A stretch of 5,498 bases of DNA, taken from assembly GCA_937927885.1 (NCBI GenBank), contig CALEZJ010000590.1, forward strand, positions 1 to 5,498. The letters are read 5' to 3'. Below the pieces are notes generated by a model. It worked only from the letters and a program-made list of their open reading frames with translations, was not told the origin of the DNA and did not search any database. Positions 1-5,498 of the stretch are shown piece by piece; the stretch's first letter is position 1, and each line of letters begins with the position of its first letter. The position numbers and the translations under genes were made by a program. The stretch is from an uncultured Paracoccaceae bacterium (GTDB lineage: Bacteria; Pseudomonadota; Alphaproteobacteria; Rhodobacterales; Rhodobacteraceae).

Positions 1-2
1 GG

Positions 3-389
3 ATCGGGGTCAGCCGCCTGCTGGGCGCCATCATCGAGGCCAGCCACGACGACAAGGGCATCATCTGGCCCGAGGGCGTGACCCCGTTCCACGCCGGGAT
101 CGTCAACCTCAAGCAGGGGGATGCCGCCGCCGACGCGGCCTGCGAAGGGCTGTATGCGGCGCTGGCAGCGAGGGGGCTGGAGGCGCTGTATGACGACCGC
201 AACGAGCGCGCGGGGGCGAAATTCGCCACCATGGACCTGATCGGCCTGCCCTGGCGGGTGACGGTGGGGCCGCGCGGGCTGGAAAAGGGAGTGGTCGAAC
301 TGACCTGTCGCCGCACCGGCGAGAGCGAGGAACTGGCACCCGAGGCGGCGGTCGAACGTCTGGTGCAGATCTACGCGCCGCATCGCTGA
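3..389 (+). CDS. proS: Prolyl-tRNA synthetase, C-terminal part (5' end outside window)
   Basis: This is the last 128 codons of a cytoplasmic class II aminoacyl-tRNA synthetase that charges tRNA-Pro with proline. The frame is open from the window edge. The first residues, [19 protein letters not shown], match the end of the catalytic domain, with the class II motif 3 arginine in [21 protein letters not shown] then marks the start of the anticodon-binding (HGTP) domain. The rest of that domain follows: an alternating helix/strand pattern, [12 protein letters not shown], then [15 protein letters not shown] and a terminal helix ending in YAPHR. The stop is TGA at 387-389, and a strong hairpin lies 21 bp downstream. 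The apparent GTG start at 78 is an internal valine, not a real start. No frameshift or unusual codon use is seen. The identification is secure; the total length cannot be judged here. Confidence 0.95.
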   Translation: MGVSRLLGAIIEASHDDKGIIWPEGVTPFHAGIVNLKQGDAAADAACEGLYAALAARGLEALYDDRNERAGAKFATMDLIGLPWRVTVGPRGLEKGVVELTCRRTGESEELAPEAAVERLVQIYAPHR

Positions 390-404
390 GCCTGGGGCCG
401 AGCG

Positions 405-465
405 GGTTTGGGGGGGCTCTTGCCCCCCGGGGCCTGCGGCCTCATGCCCAAGGATATTCAGGGCA
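405..465. repeat. Intergenic hairpin cluster between convergent genes
   Basis: The 113-bp spacer between proS and the convergent DUF1489 gene holds three consecutive inverted repeats and no credible gene. They are the G-run/C-run stem at 411-428, GGCC-TGC-GGCC at 431-441, and TGCCC/GGGCA at 445-449 and 461-465 with an 11-nt loop that carries GGATATT. A G-run/C-run hairpin followed shortly by GGATATT is, from memory, a recurrent intergenic pattern in Rhodobacterales genomes. That would make this one copy of a dispersed terminator-like element, but copy number cannot be checked from one window. The rest of the spacer, 466-502, shows nothing I can name. Confidence 0.45.
411..428. terminator. Likely bidirectional transcription terminator hairpin
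   Basis: GGGGGGC (411-417) and GCCCCCC (422-428) form a perfect 7-bp all-GC stem around a TCTT loop, starting 21 bp after the proS stop. No T-run follows, so it is not a textbook intrinsic terminator. The stem is very stable, however, and sits between two convergent genes (the DUF1489 stop is at 503), where it could end or stabilise transcripts from both sides. In the - direction the stem reads the same way. The call is inferred from structure and position. Confidence 0.6.
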
Positions 466-502
466 CAACCAGGAGGGGCGTCGGGGCAGGGCGGAGGTTG
501 CC

Positions 503-928
503 TCAGCGCAGGCCGAATTCGGCAAGGGCTTCGGCCAGGCCCGGGGGGAGGATGTCGTCGCCGCGTCGCCGTTCGGGCATGTCGCGCGGCGCCTCGTCGG
601 GCGGCAGGTAGCGCCAGCCCTGAAAGGGGCGGCGCGGCGCGGGTTCGGTGCGCACCAGGACCGGGTCAAGGACCAGGGCGCAGCGCAGGACCCCGTCCTC
701 GCCGGTGACCGGATCGAGGCGCAAGAGGCGCTGGCGGCACAGGATCTGGCCCTTGATGACCCAATAGATGGATCCGCCGTCCAGAACTTCGGATTCGCGC
801 CTTGGCCACATGCGGGTGACGTGGCGCGGCAAGCCGCCGGGCCAGTGCGGCGCGTTCTGCGCCTGCCAGTCGGCGAGGTCCTCGACCGAGTCGGTGCCGA
901 CGCTGAGTTTCAGGATATGCAGGGTCAT
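503..928 (-). CDS. DUF1489 family protein, function unknown
   Basis: This is a 141-residue soluble protein with no signal peptide or membrane segment. It matches the DUF1489 family, known to me mainly from alphaproteobacteria and without an established function. The recognisable parts are the N-terminal MTLHILKLSVGTDSVEDLADW and, at about residues 34-66, a conserved core with HVTRMWPRR, a GGSIYWVIKG strand-turn and a CRQ motif. A region of strands (LRCALVLDP) follows, then WRYLPPDEAPRD near residues 105-116, and a C-terminal helix ending in EFGLR. The ATG at 928 is chosen because homology begins there; the frame stays open upstream to 1435 only as an antisense shadow of the next gene. No good Shine-Dalgarno sequence precedes the ATG. 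It is divergent from the lipoprotein gene (75 bp apart) and convergent with proS. Family assignment is confident; no role is proposed. Confidence 0.87.
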   Translation of the reverse strand: MTLHILKLSVGTDSVEDLADWQAQNAPHWPGGLPRHVTRMWPRRESEVLDGGSIYWVIKGQILCRQRLLRLDPVTGEDGVLRCALVLDPVLVRTEPAPRRPFQGWRYLPPDEAPRDMPERRRGDDILPPGLAEALAEFGLR

Positions 929-933
929 GGCGG

Positions 934-963
934 CATATGGGCCGGTCCGAGTTGCCTTTGCAA
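934..963 (-). promoter_or_regulatory. Possible promoter of the DUF1489 gene
   Basis: Reading on the - strand, TTGCAA (958-963) and CATATG (934-939) are spaced by 18 bp. They match the sigma-70 hexamers at 4/6 and 3/6 positions. If used, transcription would begin at about 927-928, almost on the ATG. This would fit the lack of a Shine-Dalgarno sequence and suggest a leaderless or nearly leaderless message. The match is weak and this is only a candidate. Confidence 0.2.
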
Positions 964-1003
964 GGGCTGGCGCCGCACATTCGGCCGGTGCAGGATCGGC
1001 GCC

Positions 1004-2008
1004 ATGAGAACGATACGCAATCCTGTCAGGGGCGCGGGGCACAGGTGCCGCAGCGCCGTGGTTGCCGCGGCGCTGGGCCTTTGCCTGTCGGCCTGCGCGG
1101 GCGGACCGGTCCCCGCGCCGCTTGCCAGCGGGTTGGCGATGCTGGTCGGGGCGGGAACCGCCCTGCACCTGTGGTCGGACGAGGGCGTGCCGCCCACGGT
1201 GCCGCTGTCGCCCGAGGCGTTTCAGCCGGGACAGGTGACCTGGCTGGGACATTCCGGGTTTCTGGTGCGGCTGGGCGGGCAATCGATCCTGGTCGATCCG
1301 GTGCTGGAACCCGGCGACGACGGATTGCCCTGGATCATCCGTCAGGTCGAGAGGGTCGGCCAGCCTGCCGACCTGTCGGGGCTGGACCGGCTGGATGCGG
1401 TGCTGGTGACGCATGACCATTCCGACCATCAGCATGACCCGACCCTGCGCGTCCTTGCCGCCCGGTTTCCACAGGCGCTACTGGTCTATCCCGCCGGGGC
1501 TCGGCCCAGTGCCGCGGGCTTTGCGCGGCGGCAGGCGATCGCCGAGGGGGCGCGCCTCGGCCTGGGATCGCTGAGGATCGAGACCATTCCGGTGCAGCAT
1601 CTGGGGCGCATGCAACCCGGGCAGCGGCCCGTCGCCTTTGCGCCGGCGCTGGGCTATGCGCTGATCGCGCCCGAGGGGCGCGTGATCGCGCTGGGCGACA
1701 CGGCGCGCGATGGGCGGTTTGTCGATGTCGGGCGGCGGCTGGGGCCTTTCGATCTGGCGCTGGTGCCGATCGGCGGGGGCGATCCGGCGGTGGCTGTGGG
1801 GCATCTGCATGCCTCGCCCGAGGATGCGGTGCAGATCGCGCTGGACCTTCGCGCCCGGCGCGCTGTGCCGCATCACTGGGGTGCCTTCCTGTTCACGCCC
1901 CGATCCCCGGGCGAGACGCTGGCGCGGTTCCGTGCGGCTGCCGAGGGGCGGCTGCCGGTCGAACTGCCGCCGGTCGGGGGCAGTGTGCCGATCCGCCGAG
2001 CGCGTTGA
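1004..2008 (+). CDS. Predicted lipoprotein, metallo-beta-lactamase fold hydrolase (UlaG/NAPE-PLD-like)
   Basis: This 334-residue protein is predicted to be exported and lipid-anchored. A basic N-terminus (residues 1-17) is followed by a short hydrophobic stretch and the lipobox LSAC with Cys31, the likely lipidated residue. Residue +2 is Ala, which under the E. coli Lol rule favours the outer membrane. The metal-dependent hydrolase domain begins near VTWLGHSGFLV (78-88) and ILVDPV (95-100). It carries the metal-binding THDHSDH motif (His137, His139, Asp141, His142) and further likely ligands or active-site residues at His199 (IPVQHLG), Asp232 (ALGDTA), and His290/His291 (VPHHWGAF). The gene order of motifs and the HHWG ending fit the UlaG/RomA/NAPE-PLD branch rather than true beta-lactamases. 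The substrate cannot be told; a phosphodiester or lactone is possible by family. The ATG at 1004 is chosen because AGGA at 992-995 lies 8 nt upstream and it gives a proper signal peptide; frames starting at 821 overlap the divergent gene. nrdJ follows after 54 bp on the same strand and may be cotranscribed. Confidence 0.85.
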   Translation: MRTIRNPVRGAGHRCRSAVVAAALGLCLSACAGGPVPAPLASGLAMLVGAGTALHLWSDEGVPPTVPLSPEAFQPGQVTWLGHSGFLVRLGGQSILVDPVLEPGDDGLPWIIRQVERVGQPADLSGLDRLDAVLVTHDHSDHQHDPTLRVLAARFPQALLVYPAGARPSAAGFARRQAIAEGARLGLGSLRIETIPVQHLGRMQPGQRPVAFAPALGYALIAPEGRVIALGDTARDGRFVDVGRRLGPFDLALVPIGGGDPAVAVGHLHASPEDAVQIALDLRARRAVPHHWGAFLFTPRSPGETLARFRAAAEGRLPVELPPVGGSVPIRRAR

Positions 2009-2023
2009 CCGGGGCCGTGGTCC

Positions 2024-2039
2024 GGACTATCTGTTGGGT
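2024..2039 (+). promoter_or_regulatory. Weak NrdR-box-like sequence upstream of nrdJ
   Basis: The 16-mer ggaCTATcTgTtGgGt agrees with the NrdR operator consensus as I remember it (acaCwAtATaTwGtGt) at about 11 of 16 positions. NrdR is the repressor of ribonucleotide reductase genes, and its boxes usually occur as a pair. I find no second box about 31 bp on either side, and the position overlaps the hairpin arm at 2031-2038. It is a candidate only. Confidence 0.2.
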
Positions 2040-2054
2040 TCCTCAGCCCAGCAG
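2031..2054 (+). promoter_or_regulatory. Leader hairpin abutting the nrdJ ribosome binding site
   Basis: CTGTTGGG (2031-2038) pairs with CCCAGCAG (2047-2054) over 8 bp, with one G-U wobble and an 8-nt loop. The 3' arm overlaps the first two bases of the likely Shine-Dalgarno AGGA (2053-2056), which sits 6 nt before the ATG at 2063. If the stem forms in the mRNA it could limit ribosome access. A perfect 8-bp palindrome, GTCCGGAC, lies just upstream at 2020-2027. The whole leader is 54 bp, too short for a cobalamin riboswitch, so any B12 control is not encoded here. Pairing is seen in the sequence; the regulatory role is inferred. Confidence 0.35.
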
Positions 2055-2062
2055 GATACACC

Positions 2063-4537
2063 ATGAGCCGTTTCGCCGCCCCCATCGCCGCGCAGATCTG
2101 GGACATGAAATACCGGCTGAAGGATGCAGGCGGGCGGCCACTGGATGTGACGGTCGAGGATTCGTGGCGTCGGGTGGCGCGCGATCTGGCCAGTGTCGAG
2201 GCCGATCCCGCCGCCTGGGAAGGGGCGTTCCATGACGCGCTGGCCGATTTCCGCTTTCTGCCGGCGGGGCGGATTCTGGCCGGGGCGGGGACCGGGCGCT
2301 CGGTCACGCTGTTCAACTGCTTTGTCATGGGCACCATCCCGGATTCCATGGGCGGCATCTTCGAGATGCTGAAGGAGGCCGCGCTGACCATGCAGCAGGG
2401 CGGCGGGATCGGCTATGATTTCAGCACCATACGGCCAAAGGGCGCGCCGGTGTCCGGGGTGGCGGCGGATGCCAGTGGCCCCTTGTCCTTCATGGATGTC
2501 TGGGACGCGATGTGCCGCACGATCATGTCGGCGGGCAGTCGGCGGGGCGCCATGATGGCGACGATGCGCTGCGATCACCCGGATATCGAGGCCTTCATCG
2601 CCGCCAAGCAGGATTCGGCGCGCCTGCGGATGTTCAACCTCAGCGTGCTGGTGACCGATCCGTTCATGGCGGCGGTCAAGGCCGATGGACCCTGGGATCT
2701 GGTGTTCGGCGGGCGGGTCTACCGCACCCTTCAGGCCCGCGACCTGTGGAACCGGATCATGCGCGCCACCTATGACTATGCCGAGCCGGGGGTCATCTTC
2801 ATCGACCGCATCAACGCGGCCAACAACCTGAGCTACTGCGAGACGATCGCGGCCACCAACCCCTGCGGCGAGCAGCCGCTGCCGCCTTACGGGGCCTGCC
2901 TTCTGGGGTCGATCAACCTCGCGCGGCTGGTGCGCCAGCCCTTTGCGGCGGATGCGGGGATCGACGGGGCTGAACTGGACTCGCTCGTGCGCACGGCGGT
3001 GCGGATGATGGACAACGTGGTGGACGCGTCGAAATTCCCGCTGCCGCAGCAGGCCGAGGAGGCACGGCTGAAGCGCCGGATCGGTCTGGGGGTCACCGGT
3101 CTGGCCGATGCGCTGTTGATGATGGGCCTGCGCTATGGCTCGGACGGCGCGGTGGCGCAGACCCGCGACTGGATGCGGGCGATTGCGCGGGCGGCCTATC
3201 TGGCCTCGGTCGATCTGGCGCGCGAAAAGGGCGCCTTCCCGCTGTTCGATGCGCAGAAATTCCTGGCCTCGGGGACGATGCGGGCGATGGACGCGGATGT
3301 GCGGGACGCCATCGCCACGCATGGCATCCGCAATGCGCTGCTGACCTCGATCGCGCCGACCGGCACCATCAGCCTTTATGCCGGGAATGTCAGTTCGGGG
3401 ATCGAGCCGGTGTTCGCCTATGCCTACAGCCGCAAGGTGCTGCAACCTGACGGGTCGCGCAGCGAGGAGGAGGTGGTCGATTACGCCGTGCAGATGTGGC
3501 GCGACCTGAAGGGCGACGCGCCCTTGCCCGACTACTTCGTCAGTGCCCAGACGCTGGCGCCGATGGACCATGTGCGCATGCAGGCGGCGGCGCAGGACTG
3601 GGTGGATTCGTCGATTTCGAAAACCATCAACTGCCCGGAAGACATCAGCTTTGACGCGTTCAAGGAAGTCTACATGGCCGCCTGGGATCTGGGCTGCAAG
3701 GGCTGCACGACCTACCGGCCCAATGCGGTGACGGGCTCGGTGCTGAGTGTCAGCGAGAGTGTGGAGCCCGAAGCTGACCTCCGCGAGAAGTTGGTCTCGT
3801 TGATGGAGTCAAGAGGCATCAAAGCGGCAACGCTCTCGAAGCAAGCAGGGCTCAATCGCCGGGCAGTGACAGATATACTCGAAGGGCGATCTGCAAGCCC
3901 ACGGGTCGATACACTCGCGGCAATCGCCAAAGCACTCGGCGTTCCCGTTTCCACATTCTTTCCTTCGGGTTCTTCTAACACGCTCTTGGAGACGCTGGAG
4001 GATCGTGACGAGCGCGAAGCAATGTCACTTTCCGAACCGCTGGACCGGCCCGAGGCGCTGGAGGGCCAGACCTACAAGCTGAAATGGCCGGTCAGCGAGC
4101 ACGCGATCTATATCACGGTGAATGACATCGTGGTCGGCGGGCGGCGGCGGCCGTTCGAGGTGTTCATCAATTCGAAGAACATGGAGCATTACGCCTGGAC
4201 CGTGGCGCTGACGCGGATGATTTCGGCGGTGTTCCGGCGCGGCGGGGATGTGAGTTTCGTCGTCGAGGAGTTGAAGGCCGTCTTTGACCCGCGCGGCGGG
4301 GCCTGGATGGGCGGGCGCTATATTCCCTCGATCCTGGCGGCCATCGGCGATGTGATCGAGGAACATCTGGTCGCCATCGGGTTCATCGAGGGGCAGGGCA
4401 AGGGCCTGAAATCCGACCCCAAGGCGGCGGTGACCGGCGCGCGCCCGGCGGCCTGCCCCGCGTGCGGCGCCTACGAGATGGTGATGATCGAAGGCTGCAT
4501 GACCTGCCGCGCCTGCGGGCATTCGAAATGCGGGTGA
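2063..4537 (+). CDS. nrdJ: B12-dependent class II ribonucleotide reductase with an inserted XRE-type HTH domain
   Basis: This 824-residue protein is a cytoplasmic adenosylcobalamin-dependent enzyme that reduces ribonucleotides to deoxyribonucleotides without oxygen. It has no N-terminal ATP cone and starts directly with the class II N-terminal domain. Cys86 (LFNCFVMGT) and Cys279 (YGACLLGSINL) are the expected redox pair. Asn266, Cys268 and Glu270 in TNPCGEQ are the thiyl-radical cysteine and its catalytic partners. APTGTISLYAG (431-441) is the phosphate-binding loop. The barrel ends near LGCKGCTTYRPN (543-554). A TSCPD domain spans about 669-770, and the tail has paired cysteines Cys798/801 and Cys812/815, plus Cys818 and Cys823, consistent with a zinc ribbon or thiol relay. 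Oddly, the tether between barrel and TSCPD carries a full Cro/C1-type HTH (about 572-633) with foreign-looking codon use and flanking direct repeats. The frame is intact throughout and all catalytic residues are present. The ATG at 2063 follows AGGA by 6 nt. Enzyme identity is very secure; the effect of the insertion is unknown. Confidence 0.95.
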   Translation: MSRFAAPIAAQIWDMKYRLKDAGGRPLDVTVEDSWRRVARDLASVEADPAAWEGAFHDALADFRFLPAGRILAGAGTGRSVTLFNCFVMGTIPDSMGGIFEMLKEAALTMQQGGGIGYDFSTIRPKGAPVSGVAADASGPLSFMDVWDAMCRTIMSAGSRRGAMMATMRCDHPDIEAFIAAKQDSARLRMFNLSVLVTDPFMAAVKADGPWDLVFGGRVYRTLQARDLWNRIMRATYDYAEPGVIFIDRINAANNLSYCETIAATNPCGEQPLPPYGACLLGSINLARLVRQPFAADAGIDGAELDSLVRTAVRMMDNVVDASKFPLPQQAEEARLKRRIGLGVTGLADALLMMGLRYGSDGAVAQTRDWMRAIARAAYLASVDLAREKGAFPLFDAQKFLASGTMRAMDADVRDAIATHGIRNALLTSIAPTGTISLYAGNVSSGIEPVFAYAYSRKVLQPDGSRSEEEVVDYAVQMWRDLKGDAPLPDYFVSAQTLAPMDHVRMQAAAQDWVDSSISKTINCPEDISFDAFKEVYMAAWDLGCKGCTTYRPNAVTGSVLSVSESVEPEADLREKLVSLMESRGIKAATLSKQAGLNRRAVTDILEGRSASPRVDTLAAIAKALGVPVSTFFPSGSSNTLLETLEDRDEREAMSLSEPLDRPEALEGQTYKLKWPVSEHAIYITVNDIVVGGRRRPFEVFINSKNMEHYAWTVALTRMISAVFRRGGDVSFVVEELKAVFDPRGGAWMGGRYIPSILAAIGDVIEEHLVAIGFIEGQGKGLKSDPKAAVTGARPAACPACGAYEMVMIEGCMTCRACGHSKCG
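3764..3774 (+). repeat. Left copy of an in-frame direct repeat flanking the HTH segment
   Basis: GAGCCCGAAGC encodes Glu568-Pro-Glu-Ala571 and matches GAGCGCGAAGC at 4010-4020 in 10 of 11 bases. The copies are 246 bp apart, exactly 82 codons, so removing one period would leave the nrdJ frame open. The left copy coincides with where codon usage changes. It may be a target-site duplication, recombination microhomology or chance. Confidence 0.5.
3776..3963 (+). other. Segment of nrdJ encoding a Cro/C1 (XRE-type) helix-turn-helix domain
   Basis: Residues 572-633 of NrdJ read as a five-helix DNA-binding domain. Helix 1 is DLREKLVSLMESRG (572-585). Helix 2 is KAATLSKQAG (587-596). After the LN turn comes the recognition helix NRRAVTDILEGR (598-609). 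Helix 4 is SPRVDTLAAIAKALG (612-626), and a last short helix is VPVSTFF (627-633). The hallmark spacing LS..AGL....V..IL.G....P...TL..IA.ALGV is complete and looks uncorrupted. The domain resembles short phage or accessory-element repressors. It is not part of canonical NrdJ, in which this site is a variable linker as far as I recall. Seven GCA and seven CTC codons, AGA, ATA and CGA fall in the surrounding 82-codon stretch (3776-4021), while the rest of nrdJ strongly prefers GCC/GCG and CTG. Confidence 0.88.
4010..4020 (+). repeat. Right copy of an in-frame direct repeat flanking the HTH segment
   Basis: GAGCGCGAAGC encodes Glu650-Arg-Glu and the first two bases of Ala653, and pairs with the left copy at 3764-3774 with one mismatch. 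The right codon-usage boundary is less sharp than the left. Codons from about 3977 to 4015 already look host-like, while GCA ATG TCA CTT TCC GAA (4019-4036) is again A/T-ended. The true junction could therefore lie up to about 40 bp either side. Confidence 0.45.
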
Positions 4538-4559
4538 GCGGGGCGCGCGAAAGCGCAGA

Positions 4560-5245
<686 letters not shown>

Positions 5246-5249
<4 letters not shown>

Positions 5250-5498
5250 GCGGTTTCCTCGCCCAGATAGGCCTCGCGCACGCGCGGGTCGTTGCGGATT
5301 TCGGCGACGCTGCCCGAGGCGATGACCCGCCCGTAGACCAGCACGGAAATGCGGTCGGCCAGCGCGAAAACGGCGTCCATGTCGTGTTCCACCAGCAGGA
5401 TTGGCGCCTGCGTTTTCAGGTCGCGCAGGAAGTCGACCAGTTTGCCCACGCCTTCGGTGCCCATCCCGGCCATGGGTTCATCGAGCAGGAAACAGGCG
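5246..5498 (-). CDS. livG: ABC transporter ATP-binding protein, LivG type, C-terminal part
   Basis: This is the last 83 codons plus stop of the partner ATPase; the 5' end is beyond the right edge. The fragment begins inside Walker B (FLLDEPMAGM), continues with a helix GTEGVGKLVDFLRDL, then ILLVEHDMDAVFALADRI with the H-loop histidine, and VLVYGRVIASGSVAEIRNDPRVREAYLGEE. The last part is the standard LivG C-terminus. The MAGM sequence includes internal ATGs that are not starts. The stop (5246-5248 on the complement) overlaps the livF start by 4 bp, showing one operon read leftward. Upstream genes of the operon, usually the permeases and binding protein, are not in view. Confidence 0.9.

Noticed and set aside
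952..981. Sigma-70 promoter for the lipoprotein gene (TTGCCT with a -10 near 975-981)
   Set aside because: No acceptable -10 hexamer is found at the right spacing, so I do not annotate it.
929..1435. Upstream extension of the DUF1489 frame to a 310-residue protein
   Set aside because: The extension lies antisense to the lipoprotein gene and has shadow-like composition; family similarity starts at the ATG at 928.
2009..2062. Cobalamin riboswitch before nrdJ
   Set aside because: Only 54 bp separate the genes and no B12-box-like conserved core is visible; the riboswitch would need about 200 nt.
2027..3571. A 514-codon open frame on the - strand opposite nrdJ
   Set aside because: Its protein is rich in Arg, His, Pro and Gly with no recognisable motif, as expected from the reverse of a GC-rich gene; nrdJ on the + strand is unambiguous.
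3761..4024. The HTH segment as a separate gene starting at GTG 3761
   Set aside because: There is no convincing ribosome binding site or stop codon; the frame is continuous with nrdJ on both sides, so a fused domain is the simpler reading. Internal initiation cannot be fully excluded.
3764..4036. Intein in nrdJ
   Set aside because: RNR genes often host inteins, but the segment is too short and lacks an N-terminal Cys/Ser splice junction, block B histidine and a C-terminal His-Asn followed by Cys/Ser/Thr. It reads clearly as an HTH.
4545..4556. GCGC-GAAA-GCGC mini-hairpin between nrdJ and livF as a terminator
   Set aside because: The GAAA tetraloop is neat, but the stem is only 4 bp with no T-run, and such sequences arise easily in GC-rich DNA.

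Overview
The window looks like chromosomal DNA of a GC-rich alphaproteobacterium, most likely Rhodobacterales/Paracoccaceae. This rests on very high G/C at third codon positions, a DUF1489 protein (a family I know mainly from alphaproteobacteria), an NrdJ of the type common in that group, and a G-run/C-run hairpin followed by a GGATATT motif as often seen between genes in these genomes. The placement is by recognition only; no search was run.

Layout: (1) 3-389, + strand, the 3' end of prolyl-tRNA synthetase. (2) 390-502, a short spacer between convergent genes, holding a strong hairpin terminator and two weaker hairpins. (3) 503-928, - strand, a DUF1489 protein. (4) 1004-2008, + strand, a predicted lipoprotein of the metallo-beta-lactamase fold (UlaG/NAPE-PLD-like). 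(5) 2063-4537, + strand, nrdJ, a B12-dependent class II ribonucleotide reductase, 54 bp after the lipoprotein gene. (6) 4560-5249 and 5246-5498, - strand, livF and the 3' end of livG, the ATPase pair of a branched-chain amino-acid-type ABC importer, overlapping by 4 bp and convergent with nrdJ.

Most genes are ordinary housekeeping or transport genes and do not form one pathway. The striking exception is inside nrdJ. Between the catalytic barrel and the C-terminal TSCPD/cysteine-tail region, the reading frame contains a complete Cro/C1 (XRE)-type helix-turn-helix domain at residues about 572-633. Its codon usage differs sharply from the rest of the gene (about 60% G/C at third positions against about 82-89% on either side). 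It is bracketed by an in-frame 11-bp direct repeat matching at 10 of 11 positions (3764-3774 and 4010-4020), exactly 82 codons apart. I read this as a DNA-binding domain captured by a ribonucleotide reductase, placed in the flexible tether that must bring the tail cysteines to the active site. Whether it regulates transcription, tethers the enzyme to DNA, or is a tolerated passenger cannot be told from sequence alone. The short nrdJ leader also has a hairpin touching the ribosome binding site, an 8-bp palindrome and a weak NrdR-box-like sequence, which are candidate control points.
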